Positions 43,065 to 52,410 of a stretch of 64,000 bases of DNA are shown in pieces. The stretch is taken from the NCBI RefSeq assembly GCF_900100535.1, contig NZ_FNDG01000020.1, positions 1 to 64,000 of the forward strand. The letters are read 5' to 3'. Position numbers and translations under genes: made by a program. Each line of letters starts with the position of its first letter. Position 1 is the first letter of the stretch. The DNA comes from Phytopseudomonas flavescens (GTDB lineage: Bacteria; Pseudomonadota; Gammaproteobacteria; Pseudomonadales; Pseudomonadaceae). Below the pieces are notes generated by a model. The model was not told where the DNA came from. It saw only the letters and a program-made list of their open reading frames with translations, and ran no database searches.

Positions 43065-43736
43065 GTGCCATTACCTCCCCTGAATGCCCCCAACCTGGGC
43101 ATCACCCCGTCTGCTTCCGAGGTGATCACCAAGCACCTGCGCGATGCCATCGTGTCCGGCCATTTCGCCGAAGACGAGCCGGTGCGTCAGGACGACATCG
43201 CCAAGCTGTTCAACGTCAGCAAGATTCCCGTGCGCGAGGCGCTCAAGCGCCTGGAAGCCGAGGGGCTGGTGGTGTTCCAGCGCAACAAGGGCGCGGTGGT
43301 CACACGCATCTCCGAGCCAGAGCTGGCACAGATGTTCGAGGTGCGCATCCTCCTCGAGGACAAGGTGCTGCGCCTGGCGATTCCCAATATGAGCGAGGAA
43401 ACCTTCGCCCGCGCCGAACGCATTTGCGAGGAGTTCATCGGCGAGGACGACATCGGCCGCTGGGCCGAACTCAACTGGCAACTGCACGCCTGCCTCTACG
43501 AGCCGGCGCAGCGTCCGTTCCTGGTCAGCCTGATCCGCTCCATCCACGACAAGCTGGAACGCTACCTGCGCATGCAGATGAGCCTCTCCGAGGGCAAGGA
43601 TCGCGCCGACCGCGAACACCGCGAGATCATCGCCGCCTGCCGCGCCCGTGACGTCGAACTGGCGGTCACGCTGCTCGACCAGCACATCATCGGCGTCTGC
43701 CGCAGCCTGTTCGAGCACCTGCCCGAGCATCATTGA
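43065..43736 (+). CDS. GntR-family transcriptional regulator, FCD (FadR) subfamily
   Basis: About 223 residues from GTG 43065. The N-terminal winged helix (SEVITKHLRDAIVSGHFAED and the recognition part VSKIPVREALKRLEAEGLV) is followed by an all-helical FCD effector domain. The in-frame ATG at 43029 would lie inside the operator, so the later GTG is preferred, though neither has a strong ribosome site. The shared palindrome makes it the best candidate regulator of the hydroxyproline deaminase gene and ABC operon. Confidence 0.85.
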   Translation: MPLPPLNAPNLGITPSASEVITKHLRDAIVSGHFAEDEPVRQDDIAKLFNVSKIPVREALKRLEAEGLVVFQRNKGAVVTRISEPELAQMFEVRILLEDKVLRLAIPNMSEETFARAERICEEFIGEDDIGRWAELNWQLHACLYEPAQRPFLVSLIRSIHDKLERYLRMQMSLSEGKDRADREHREIIAACRARDVELAVTLLDQHIIGVCRSLFEHLPEHH

Positions 43737-43749
43737 ATCGGCAGCCTTG

Positions 43750-43824
43750 GTAGGGTGGACGACGCTTTAACCGTCCACCGCTCCGGGGCCTCAATGGTGG
43801 ACAAAAAGAGCGTTGTCCACCCTG
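43750..43824. repeat. Dispersed GTAGGGTGGA palindromic repeat
   Basis: Begins GTAGGGTGGACGACGC and ends with GCGTTGTCCACCCTG; inner CCGTCCACCG and GGTGGAC arms are present. It lies between the convergent GntR and L,D-transpeptidase genes. Confidence 0.78.
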
Positions 43825-43902
43825 CCAGGAGCGTCGGCACCATCAAATACGCGTACGGGCATCGCTCCTCTCCTCGATTCATCCTGCGAGCGGCGACTCA
43901 CC

Positions 43903-45516
43903 CTAGATCCGGTTCGACGCATCCAGCGCCTTGAGCAGGCGGGCGTCGTGGCCGTAGATATCCGGGCGGAACTGCACTTGCCCGTCGGCGCCGACCTGGG
44001 CTGTCCAGTACGCCATCAGGATAGGTACCGGGCGTGGCAGATCGGCGCGCAAGGTACGGCCACTGTCCCATTGCTTGGCGATACGGGCGCGCTCGGTTGG
44101 GGTGGCTTCAGCAAGCAACTGATCGACCAGCTCGGTCACCCGCTCGATGCGCACACAGCCCGAGCTGAACAGCCGCGGCAGGTTGTCGAACAGGCGCTGG
44201 CTCGGCGTGTCGTGCAGGTACACCGAGAAGGGGTTGGGAAAGCGGATCGCCACCTTGCCCAACGGGCTATGGGCCCCGGCTTCCTGGCGGATCATCACGC
44301 GGCCGGGGCGCTCCCAGTCGACGCTGCGCGGGTCGACCGTATTGCCGTCGTAATCGATCACTCGCATGCGGTTGGCCGCCAGGTAGCCGGCCGCATCACG
44401 GCGCAGCTCCGGCAGCTTGTCCTCACGCAGGATGGTCGGCGGAATCGTCCAGGTCGGGTTCAGGGTCAGGTGAGTGATCCGCGAGCGCAGCAACGGCGTC
44501 GGCCGGGCCGGGCGGCCGACCTGGGTACGTGCCTGCCAGGCGACGATGTGATCACGCAGGAACAGCACCTCGGCGCCGGCCACGTCGATCAGCACGCTGG
44601 TTGGCTCGATCTCGTGGGACAACCAGCGCAGGCGTTCCAGGTTGATGCGGATCTGATCCATGCGCTCGCTGGCCGAACGGTTCAACTCGGTCAGCGTGCC
44701 GGGGCCTACCACGCCGTCGGGCTTGAGCAGGTGGTTGCGTTGAAAGGCCTTGACCGCCTCGACCAGGGCCGTCGAGTACACCGAGGTCTGCTCGGCGACC
44801 AGTGCCGGGGCGCCCTGGGACAGATCGCCATGCAGTTGCAGGCGTTGCTCGAGCAATGGCACACGCCCGTCTACCGCGCCGGGCCGCAACAGGGTTCCGC
44901 CTGGAATCGCCAGCCACTGTGGCAGCGCCTGACGACGCAGCTCGGCGTAGCGGTGGCGCAATTGCCGGTAGGGGCCGAAGTCCGGACGGGCCTGTTCGAA
45001 TGCCTTGGCCGGATCGCTCAGCCCCGCCTGGGCGATTGCCAGCAGCGGCGCCTGGCTCTGCTGCACCGCCATGCTCTCGGGCTCCCAGAGCGGCTCCACC
45101 CGGGACTGCTCCAGGCGTCCGTAGGCCAGGTCACGCAATGCTTGCAGGTAAGCCGTGGTGGCGAGTACCTCGACGCAGGCCGACAGGCGCGGCGAGGGAT
45201 TCTCGACCGCCGCCAGCTCGCGCAGCGGTTCCAGGTGATAGGCGCGCGGTTCCAGGCCATCGTCCACCAGCGCGTCGAGCTGGTCGAACAGCCCCGGCAG
45301 GTTCTGCTCGTTCCATACCGGCTGCGAGCCGCGCAGCAGATAGAAGGGTTCCAGCCACTCGCGATCCTTGTCGACCAGCTTCAGGGCCGGCGATACGCAG
45401 GTCAGGCTGGGTTCGGCGAGCTGCTGTTCGAGAGGGCTGGGCGGGGTGGCATCGGCCAGTGCCAGAGGGGCGCTCAGGGCCATCGCCCAGGCAACGGATG
45501 AAGGGGAAGAGAACAA
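43903..45516 (-). CDS. L,D-transpeptidase, YcbB/LdtD-like
   Basis: A large L,D-transpeptidase of about 537 residues. The C-terminal YkuD domain ends in SSGCVRIE with the catalytic Cys454, and HDTPSQRLFDNLPRLF supplies the conserved histidine. A peptidoglycan-binding helix bundle precedes it (VEAVKAFQRNHLLKPDGVVG). It makes 3-3 peptidoglycan cross-links in the periplasm. I place the start at TTG 45516, with TGGAG six bases upstream, giving a short signal peptide ending PLALA|DA; a longer N terminus would overlap the divergent gene. The start is the least certain part. Confidence 0.88.
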   Translation of the reverse strand: MFSSPSSVAWAMALSAPLALADATPPSPLEQQLAEPSLTCVSPALKLVDKDREWLEPFYLLRGSQPVWNEQNLPGLFDQLDALVDDGLEPRAYHLEPLRELAAVENPSPRLSACVEVLATTAYLQALRDLAYGRLEQSRVEPLWEPESMAVQQSQAPLLAIAQAGLSDPAKAFEQARPDFGPYRQLRHRYAELRRQALPQWLAIPGGTLLRPGAVDGRVPLLEQRLQLHGDLSQGAPALVAEQTSVYSTALVEAVKAFQRNHLLKPDGVVGPGTLTELNRSASERMDQIRINLERLRWLSHEIEPTSVLIDVAGAEVLFLRDHIVAWQARTQVGRPARPTPLLRSRITHLTLNPTWTIPPTILREDKLPELRRDAAGYLAANRMRVIDYDGNTVDPRSVDWERPGRVMIRQEAGAHSPLGKVAIRFPNPFSVYLHDTPSQRLFDNLPRLFSSGCVRIERVTELVDQLLAEATPTERARIAKQWDSGRTLRADLPRPVPILMAYWTAQVGADGQVQFRPDIYGHDARLLKALDASNRI

Positions 45517-45668
45517 ATCGCCACTCCAGATTACGACAAAGTGAATGACAGCCCGTCGGATTGGCCCGCGGGTCAGAAGATTTCGGCTGTTAGAATCGCG
45601 GGCTTTGATGTGCCCGCAGTGCCTGGCGAAGGCTCGACATATCGATGGCCGAAACTCAGAGACTTGAA

Positions 45669-46382
45669 ATGATGACCACGATTCAGCGAATTTGCTTAGC
45701 CTTTCTTTGCCTGGCATTGCCCGTTCCAGCGCTGATGGCCGCCACCCTGGCTCCCGACCCGTTGCTGGAAAGCCTGTCCGCCGAGGCCCCGGCGTTGCAG
45801 CGCAAGGTACTCAACCATGCCATCGACGCCATGCGCTGCGCCATCAATAACGGCGCCGTACCGGCCCAGCGTCTCGCCGTCATCGATTTTTCCAAACCCT
45901 CCAGCGAACGTCGCCTGTGGATCTTCGACCTGACCAAGAAACGCCTGCTGCTGCATGACCTGGTCGCCCACGGCCAGCAATCCGGTGACAACTTCGCCAC
46001 CCGTTTCTCCAATACCGAAGGCAGTCACCAGTCCAGCATCGGCCTGTTCCGTACCCAGGAAAGCTACACTGGCAAGCACGGCTACTCGTTGCGCATGGAC
46101 GGCCTGGAGCCCGGTTTCAATGACCTTGCCCGCCAGCGCGCCATCGTCATTCATCCCGCCGACTACGTGAACCCGGCCTGGATCAAGACCCAGGGCCGCA
46201 TCGGCCGCAGCCAGGGTTGCCCTGCTGTGCGCCCGGAAGTCGCCCGCATGGTGGTAGACAGCCTCAAGGGCGGCCAATTCATGTTTTCGTATTACCCGGA
46301 CAAACGCTGGCTGCAATCCTCGTTGTACATCAACTGCCAGCCCGGGCTGGTGGCCGGGATTGTCAGCGCCAGGGAAGGTTGA
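45669..46382 (+). CDS. Murein L,D-transpeptidase catalytic-domain family protein (YkuD_2)
   Basis: A 237-residue secreted protein with a signal peptide (MMTTIQRICLAFLCLALPVP, cleaved near ALMAA). The catalytic motif is VIHPADYVNP with His162 and GRIGRSQGCPAV with Cys184, the YkuD_2 type. It should act on peptidoglycan peptides in the periplasm. The gene is divergent from another L,D-transpeptidase gene 152 bases away, so a shared promoter region may serve both. ATG 45645 is an alternative start. Confidence 0.85.
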   Translation: MMTTIQRICLAFLCLALPVPALMAATLAPDPLLESLSAEAPALQRKVLNHAIDAMRCAINNGAVPAQRLAVIDFSKPSSERRLWIFDLTKKRLLLHDLVAHGQQSGDNFATRFSNTEGSHQSSIGLFRTQESYTGKHGYSLRMDGLEPGFNDLARQRAIVIHPADYVNPAWIKTQGRIGRSQGCPAVRPEVARMVVDSLKGGQFMFSYYPDKRWLQSSLYINCQPGLVAGIVSAREG

Positions 46383-46446
46383 GAGCCCGCTGGCGATGCG
46401 CTAAAACCCGGCGTCCGGGCGCAAGGACCACAGCCCGTGACGCCCT

Positions 46447-46839
46447 TCAACTGCCTGTCAGCGCGCAGCTCCACAGTTCCACCGCGGGCTGGCTCGCGGT
46501 GGGTGGGCCGAGCCAGTGGCTGAGGGGGCGGCAGCCCTGGGCATCGCACAGCTGGTAATCGTCCGCCTCGGGCGTACGGCCGAGGCGTAGCGGTTGCAGG
46601 GGGGGCAGCTGGCGCCGGTAATGCCAGGCGCCATCACGCAGTACGGCGCCGTCCGGGATCTCCATGCCGGCTCCGCTGCCGCGCACCCGCGCCTCGCCGA
46701 GCAACAACCCCTCGGCACTGACGCGGTAGTCCTCTTCCCAGCGGATCTTCTCGATGCTGTGATTCCAGGCCAGGGTGAACGCCGGGGTGGGCACTTGCGC
46801 CCAGACCACCCCGGCCAACCCCATGCACAGTGCGATCAA
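46447..46839 (-). CDS. DUF1850 protein, TAXI-TRAP accessory
   Basis: A 130-residue protein with a short hydrophobic N terminus (about 1-14, possible signal peptide) and the FTLAWNHSIEKIRWEEDYRV block typical of DUF1850. Genes for this domain regularly follow fused TRAP permease genes, as here. Start TTG 46839 overlaps the permease stop (TTGA), indicating coupling; ATG 46824 is possible. Function unknown. Confidence 0.82.
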   Translation of the reverse strand: MIALCMGLAGVVWAQVPTPAFTLAWNHSIEKIRWEEDYRVSAEGLLLGEARVRGSGAGMEIPDGAVLRDGAWHYRRQLPPLQPLRLGRTPEADDYQLCDAQGCRPLSHWLGPPTASQPAVELWSCALTGS

Positions 46840-48899
46840 GCGGCAGCCCGTGCAGGTTGACGGCGTGCACGCAGCACGTGCTGGGCAATCACCGCAGCCG
46901 CGACCAGAAAGCCGATTTCATCGGTGGTCACGCTGTACAGGCCGAGCAGGTCGTAGCTGAACACCGAGGCCGGAATCACCAGCGACGCGCCGGCGGCGAA
47001 CACCAGCAAGCGTTCCCAGGCGCGTAGCGGTGCATAGAGGTAACCGACCACCGCCATCCCCCACAGGCCGACGGCAAATACCGACTTGATGAACATGTAG
47101 AGGATCGCCCCCCAGTCATCGCCCTGCATCAGCAGCGCCGGGTCATACACCGCCATGAAGGGGACGACGAAGCCACAGGCGGCGATGCGCACCGACCACA
47201 GGCTGATCTTCAGGCCGTTCTCCTTGGCGATCGACCCTGCGGCGAAGCAGGCCAGCGCCACCGGCGGCGTCAGGTCGGCCATCAGGCCGAAATAGAACAC
47301 GAACATGTGCGACACGATCAGCGGCACACCCAGCTCCAGCAACGCCGGCGCGGCAATCGCGCTGGTGATGATGTAGTTGGGGATGGTCGGGATGCCCATG
47401 CCCAGGATCAGGCACGTGAGCATGGTCAGCAGCAGCGACAGGAACAGGTTGTCCTTGCCAATGGCCATGATGTAACCGGCGAAGGTGGTCGCGATGCCGG
47501 TCAGCGAGACCACACCGATGATCACCCCCACCAGGATGCAGGCGACCGCCACCGGCACCGCATGGCGCGCGCCCTCGGCCAGCGCCCAGACGCAGGCGCG
47601 CAGGGTTTCACGCCCGCCCTTGACGTAGAAGCAGCCGGCAACCAGCACCGCGATCACGCCGAATACCACGCCAATGCCGAATGTGAGGAAGCCGGAACTG
47701 ACCAGCCCCAGGGCGATCCAGAAGGCGATCTTCAGCCACAGGTTGCTGGCGCGCATGACGATCGCCGTGCCGAGGATGACGATGGCCGTCAGGGCCAGGC
47801 CCACGGTACCGGAGAACATCGGGGTGAAGCCGGCGAACAGCAGGTACACCAGCACACCCAACGGAATCAGCAGGTACCAGCGCTCCTTGATCGCCGCGAA
47901 CGGATCCGGGCATTCGTCTTTCGGCAGGCCGACCAGTTTGAGGCGCTGGGCCTCGAGGTGCACGGTCCAGAAAATCGAGCCGAACCACAGCAGGGCCGGG
48001 ATCAGCGCCGCCTTGGCGATCTCCACGTACGGCACGTTGATGGTCTCGGCCATGATGAACGCCACGGCCCCCATGATCGGCGGCATGATCTGGCTGCCCA
48101 TGCTGGCCGAGGCTTCCACCGCGGCGGCGAAGGTGCCCTTGTAACCGAAGCGCTTCATCAGCGGGATGGTGAACTGGCCGGTGGTCACCACGTTGGCCAC
48201 ACCCGAACCGGTGATGGTGCCCATCAGCGCCGACGAGACCACCGACACCTTGGCCGGGCCGCCGGTCTTGTGACCGAACATGCCCATGGCGAAATCGGTG
48301 AACAGCCTGATCATCCCCGCCTGCTCGAGGAAGGCGCCGAACAGGATGAACAGGAAAATATAGGTGCCCGACACGTAGGTCGGTGTGCCGTAGAAACCTT
48401 CGGTGCCGAACGACAGCTGATTGATGATCTGGTCGACGTCATAACCACGGTGCGCCAGGTCGCCCGGCAGGTGCTCGCCAAACAGGCCGTACGCCAGGAA
48501 GCAGCCGCAGATGATCGGCAAGGCCAGCCCCATGACCCGTCGCGCCGCCTCGAATACCAGTACCAGCAAGGTCACCCCGATCACCATGTCGAAGGAGGTG
48601 AGGTCGCCCGAACGCTGGATCAGGTCGGCCTCGAAATACCACTGGTAAATCGCCGTGCTCAGGCCTGCCAGGCCCAGGGCCCAGGCCACGGGTGCCCATG
48701 GTCGACCCTGGCCTCGCAGCGGGAAACACAGGTACACCATCAGCAACACGAAGCCGACGTGCCCGGCGCGCAGCACCTGGCTGGAGAAAGGATGGAACGC
48801 AGCCCCGATGATCTGATAGATCGAAAACAGGATCGCGACGTAGAACACGGCCTTGGGCCACTGACCGGGATTGCCGGTCAGACCTGGATGATCGCTCAT
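46836..48899 (-). CDS. TRAP transporter fused permease (TAXI type)
   Basis: A 687-residue inner-membrane protein in which the small (DctQ-like, N-terminal) and large (DctM-like) subunits are fused, as in 4TM/12TM TAXI-TRAP systems. Signature parts include GSGVANVVTTGQFTIPLMKR and ASMGSQIMPPIMGAVAFIMA. The receptor gene lies upstream and DUF1850 downstream. The start at ATG 48899 (MSDHPGLTG) is chosen over a longer reading that lacks a ribosome site. Substrates of this family are often dicarboxylates or glutamate; here unknown. Confidence 0.92.
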   Translation of the reverse strand: MSDHPGLTGNPGQWPKAVFYVAILFSIYQIIGAAFHPFSSQVLRAGHVGFVLLMVYLCFPLRGQGRPWAPVAWALGLAGLSTAIYQWYFEADLIQRSGDLTSFDMVIGVTLLVLVFEAARRVMGLALPIICGCFLAYGLFGEHLPGDLAHRGYDVDQIINQLSFGTEGFYGTPTYVSGTYIFLFILFGAFLEQAGMIRLFTDFAMGMFGHKTGGPAKVSVVSSALMGTITGSGVANVVTTGQFTIPLMKRFGYKGTFAAAVEASASMGSQIMPPIMGAVAFIMAETINVPYVEIAKAALIPALLWFGSIFWTVHLEAQRLKLVGLPKDECPDPFAAIKERWYLLIPLGVLVYLLFAGFTPMFSGTVGLALTAIVILGTAIVMRASNLWLKIAFWIALGLVSSGFLTFGIGVVFGVIAVLVAGCFYVKGGRETLRACVWALAEGARHAVPVAVACILVGVIIGVVSLTGIATTFAGYIMAIGKDNLFLSLLLTMLTCLILGMGIPTIPNYIITSAIAAPALLELGVPLIVSHMFVFYFGLMADLTPPVALACFAAGSIAKENGLKISLWSVRIAACGFVVPFMAVYDPALLMQGDDWGAILYMFIKSVFAVGLWGMAVVGYLYAPLRAWERLLVFAAGASLVIPASVFSYDLLGLYSVTTDEIGFLVAAAVIAQHVLRARRQPARAAA

Positions 48900-49016
48900 G
48901 GATAGATTCTCGATACAGCTGCAATGACAGTACGCCGACACCATCAGGGCATGGGCGAACGCTGACTCGATGAACGAGGGCGCCGGACACGGGTCCCGGC
49001 CCCTCTTCCATCCGTG

Positions 49017-49973
49017 TTACTTGAGAACGCCGGCTTCCTTGTAGAAGCGCTCGGCGCCCGGATGCAACGGGATCGGCAGGCCTTCCGTGGCCTTCTCCAG
49101 GCTGATGTCATTGGCTGCGGAATGCGCAGTACGCAGGCGGGCAAGGTTGTCGAACAGCAGCTTGGTCATCTGATAGGCGACATCGTCGGACACGCCTTCA
49201 TGGCTGACCAGCAGGTTGATGATCGCCGCAGTCGGCACATCCTCGGTCTGGCCGTCATAGGTGTTGGCCGGGATCACCATCGGCTGGTAGGCGCTGCTGC
49301 CGATCCTGGTGACGACCTCCTCGGGAATCGCCACGAAGGTGAGCGGCACCATCGACGCCAGATCGCGGATCGCCGCCATGCCCAGCCCCGAAGACTGCAG
49401 CGTGGCGTCCAACTGGCGGTTCTTGATCAGTTCGACCGACTCGGCATAGGGCATGAACTCGACCCTGCCCATGTCCTTGTAGCTCAGGCCAGCGGCCTTG
49501 AAGATGGCCCGGGCATTGAGCTCGGTGCCGGACTTCGGCGCGCCGACCGAGATGCGCTTGCCCTTGAGGTCTTCCAGGGTCTTGATCCCGGATTCCTTGC
49601 TGGCCACGATCTGGATGTAGTTCGGGTAGGTCGCGGCAATGGCGCGGATCTTGGCCAGCGGCGCCTTGAAGCCAGCGTCCTCGACCCCCTTCCAGGCATC
49701 GTCCACCGAATCGCCAAGCGCGAAGGCCAGTTCACCACGGCCTGCCTGCAACAGGTTGAGATTTTCCACCGAGGCCTTGGTCGCCTGCACGGAGGTCTTG
49801 GCACCCTCGATACCGTTGCCGTAAAGCTGCGAAAGGGCCACGCCAATCGGGTAATACACCCCGCTGGTACCGCCGGTAAGCACGTTGATGAAGGTGGGTG
49901 CGGCGAGTGCTGCGGTGCTGGCAGTGAAGGCCGCAGCGGCGGCGAAGAGGCTGAAGCGCTTGGTCAGTCGCAT
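49017..49973 (-). CDS. TAXI-family TRAP substrate-binding protein
   Basis: A 318-residue periplasmic receptor with a signal peptide (about 1-24, STAALA|APTF) and the TAXI hallmark ligand loop GGTSGVYYPIGVALSQL. GGAGAA precedes ATG 49973. It is the first gene of the three-gene TAXI-TRAP operon; 117 bases separate it from the permease. Confidence 0.92.
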   Translation of the reverse strand: MRLTKRFSLFAAAAAFTASTAALAAPTFINVLTGGTSGVYYPIGVALSQLYGNGIEGAKTSVQATKASVENLNLLQAGRGELAFALGDSVDDAWKGVEDAGFKAPLAKIRAIAATYPNYIQIVASKESGIKTLEDLKGKRISVGAPKSGTELNARAIFKAAGLSYKDMGRVEFMPYAESVELIKNRQLDATLQSSGLGMAAIRDLASMVPLTFVAIPEEVVTRIGSSAYQPMVIPANTYDGQTEDVPTAAIINLLVSHEGVSDDVAYQMTKLLFDNLARLRTAHSAANDISLEKATEGLPIPLHPGAERFYKEAGVLK

Positions 49974-50328
49974 GGTGTTTCTCCGTGATTATTCTTGTCA
50001 GAGAGCCGGTTCGAATCGATCACCAGAAAGAGCGCGGAGCGGCAGGCGGATGGTGGCCGGGCGGCTTTCCTGGGGTCACCGACTCGGAACTCGGTTGCCC
50101 AGGTGACATAGCAGGTGCCATGCCAGTGGCCAAGATGCCCGGGCCAGAGGGGGCGGGCATTTCCACCGCGGCTGAAACCAGCGGAACCCCGCCGATTGGC
50201 GGCTGGGCAATCGGCAAGATTTCGCTCAGAAAAACGCAAGATTCACTGATGGCTCACACGCTCCGGTGTGGGAACGATCTGATTGGTGGGCATAACGAAC
50301 GTGTACGACTGTCCCTCTGCCCACACTT
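49974..50328. other. Upstream region of the TAXI-TRAP operon
   Basis: No gene was seen. It contains a possible sigma-54 site (50111-50125) and, near 50254-50280, a cacacgctccggtgtgggaacgatc segment resembling a common Pseudomonas short repeat. Confidence 0.45.
50111..50125 (-). promoter_or_regulatory. Possible sigma-54 promoter of the TAXI-TRAP operon
   Basis: Minus-strand TGGCAT-GGCAC-CTGC keeps the -24 GG and -12 GC spacing with two mismatches to TGGCAC-N5-TTGC. It is 138 bases before the receptor ATG. Chance occurrence cannot be excluded. Confidence 0.35.
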
Positions 50329-50554
50329 AGAGCCTGTTCACGGTCGTTCGACGAGACTCCACACGCAATGGCAGCAAAAAGGCGAACGCGGCCGTAGGGT
50401 GGATGACGCTCTTTTCATCCACCATCGCGATCTCAGAGCGGTGGACGGATGAAGCGTCGTCCACCCTACACATGGCCGCTTCCGCCACTTTGCCGCCGAT
50501 CTATAGGAATACGGGTTCCGGTTTGCCAGGTGCACAGGATCGTGAACAGGCTCT
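50329..50554. repeat. Composite MITE: terminal inverted repeats enclosing a GTAGGGTGGA element
   Basis: The ends are AGAGCCTGTTCACGGTCG and GATCGTGAACAGGCTCT, inverted repeats of 17 bp with one mismatch. Inside, at 50394-50469, sits a complete copy of the GTAGGGTGGA palindromic repeat. The outer ends match the style of the element at 4874-5018. The right end stops seven bases short of the ion-channel stop codon. Confidence 0.82.
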
Positions 50555-50561
50555 TGGGTGG

Positions 50562-51374
50562 TCAACGGCTGCGGCGCATCTCTGCCAGTTCCGCCCGCAA
50601 GGCTCGGAGCTCCTCGAGGATCATCCGTTCGCGCTGCACCCGTGCCTGCGCTTCGGCATCTGGCCCCTGGGCGTCCTGCATGGCATTGACGATCACCGCG
50701 ATGAACAGGTTGAGCATCATGAAGGTGGCGATCAGCACGTAAGGGATGAAGAACAGCCAGGCCAGTGGGTAGACCTCCATGATCGGTCGCACCGTGCCGC
50801 TCGACCAGCTGTCCAGCGTCATCATCTGGAACAGCGAATACAGGCTGGCGGTCAGCGAGCCGAACCATTCGGGAAAGCGCTCGCCAAACAGTTGCGTGGC
50901 CATCACCGCCGACACGTAGAAGATCAGCACCATCAGCATGATGATGCTGCCCATGCCAGGCAGCGACGCGAGCAGCGCCTGCACCACCTTGCGCATGCTC
51001 GGGTTGATCGATACCAGGCGCAGCACCCGCAACACGCGTAACGCCCTCAATACGCTGAACGGCCCGCTGGCCGGAACCAGGGCGATGCCCACCACCAGGC
51101 AGTCGAACACCGCCCACGGGTCGCGCAACAGGCCGATGCCCCGGGCCGCGAAACGCAGCGCCAGCTCGATCACGAACACCGCCAGGATGAACCTATCCAC
51201 AGGCAACAGCAGCCAGCCCCACTCGCTGACGATCTGCGCCGAGGTCAGCATGCCGAGGATGGCGGCGTTGATCAGGATCAGCACGGTGATCAGGCGCTGC
51301 ACGGGGGTGCCGTCCATCACCTCGGCCAGTTTCAGGTGCCAGGTGGCGTTCGAGGAAGGTAGGGGGCTGTTCAT
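50562..51374 (-). CDS. Voltage-gated ion channel, bacterial NaV (NaChBac) type
   Basis: A 270-residue protein with six predicted helices. S4 has four arginines at three-residue spacing (Arg110, 113, 116, 119 in LRALRVLRVLRL). The pore filter reads TLDSWSSG (186-193) where NaChBac-type channels have TLESW, and an acidic-basic helix at the end (about 235-270) looks like the family's tetramer coiled coil. It would form a homotetrameric cation channel in the inner membrane. The Asp188 in place of Glu may change sodium/calcium preference. No operon partner. Confidence 0.9.
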   Translation of the reverse strand: MNSPLPSSNATWHLKLAEVMDGTPVQRLITVLILINAAILGMLTSAQIVSEWGWLLLPVDRFILAVFVIELALRFAARGIGLLRDPWAVFDCLVVGIALVPASGPFSVLRALRVLRVLRLVSINPSMRKVVQALLASLPGMGSIIMLMVLIFYVSAVMATQLFGERFPEWFGSLTASLYSLFQMMTLDSWSSGTVRPIMEVYPLAWLFFIPYVLIATFMMLNLFIAVIVNAMQDAQGPDAEAQARVQRERMILEELRALRAELAEMRRSR

Positions 51375-51641
51375 GGGCGTGCGTCAGTCGATGTCCGGTT
51401 CGGTCAGGAGGCTGACGATTCTAAGGTCTCGGGCTGGCAGTGATCAGGCACAAGCGGCGTTTCGGCCGGGATTTCGGGTTACCCATTGTTTCAGCGGCCC
51501 GCTCTCCAGGGTTGCTGCCGCCACCGCAGGGCGTGAACACCATGAGCATCGGGCTTGCACGCCGCGCGGCTGCGACGAGGGGCTGCACTGCCTGAGCGGG
51601 GAGAAGACGCGTTCGCCATGCCGTGACCTCGATTCCGGCTG
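51375..51641. other. Intergenic region, no gene seen
   Basis: This gap lies between the channel gene start and the 3' end of the GntR gene. No ORF with plausible start, codon use or product was seen, and no strong repeat. Confidence 0.45.
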
Positions 51642-52343
51642 CTAGCCGATTGACCCGGATGGCGGCTGGGCAAACACCTTGAACAGATCGACCTCTTCGC
51701 TCTGCGGTGGGGCCAGGCGCAAACGCTGTTCGATATTCAGCAGGTGTTCCTCCATGCACTGCGTCGCCTGCTGAACATTGCCGTCGAGCAGGGCCCTGGC
51801 CAGGGCCTCGTGCTCGTTGTGCGAGCACTGGATGCCGCTGTGGTTCTCATACAGGGCGATGATCAGCGAGCTGCGGGCTATCAGGCCTTCGAGCATTTCG
51901 CCCAGCGTGCTGTTCCCGGCGATACGCGCCAGCAGGCGATGGAAGTCCCCTGACAGGCGGATGAATTCGGGTTTGGCCGGTTCGTGGCCAAGTGTCAACT
52001 CGGCCTTGAGGTGCGCTTCGATGGCGCGTCGGTCGAGGGCCTGCATGCGCTTGCAGGCTTCCTCGATCAATGCCTTTTCGATCACCCGGCGGGCGGCGAA
52101 CACTTCGCGGGCCTGTTGCGGCGTGGGCTCTTCTACAAAGGCGCCACGGTTCATCTCCAGGCGCACCAGCTTGAGGTGGGCCAGGTCGCGCAGGGCGCTG
52201 CGGATGTGGTTGCGATTGGCCTGGAACACCTCGACCAGGTTGAGTTCGGTCAGGCGTGTACCGGGCGGCAGACGCTGTTCGACGATGGCATCGTAGATCG
52301 CGTTGTAGATGCGTTGCACTTCACGAATGACGTGACTGGCCAT
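51642..52343 (-). CDS. GntR-family transcriptional regulator, FCD subfamily
   Basis: A 233-residue regulator. The winged helix at about 5-72 includes IYDAIVEQRLPPGTRLTE and FQANRNHIRSALRDLAHLKL, followed by the FCD helical effector domain with its metal-ligand-type histidines (DFHRLLARIAGN, CSHNEHEALARAL, CMEEHLLNIEQ). It is divergent from the ABC importer operon, and two TTGTTAnCAA palindromes lie between them, so it should repress both. Start ATG 52343. Confidence 0.88.
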   Translation of the reverse strand: MASHVIREVQRIYNAIYDAIVEQRLPPGTRLTELNLVEVFQANRNHIRSALRDLAHLKLVRLEMNRGAFVEEPTPQQAREVFAARRVIEKALIEEACKRMQALDRRAIEAHLKAELTLGHEPAKPEFIRLSGDFHRLLARIAGNSTLGEMLEGLIARSSLIIALYENHSGIQCSHNEHEALARALLDGNVQQATQCMEEHLLNIEQRLRLAPPQSEEVDLFKVFAQPPSGSIG

Positions 52344-52398
52344 GGGGTGATGCTCGTTTGCGGGAAAGCCAGGGCGGCTGAAACTTGGTGGCAGTGTA

Positions 52399-52410
52399 AT
52401 TGTTAACAAT
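52399..52410. promoter_or_regulatory. Operator ATTGTTAACAAT on the regulator side
   Basis: A perfect 12-bp palindrome 56 bases before the GntR ATG. The same core recurs as AATTGTTAGCAATT at 52654. Confidence 0.6.
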
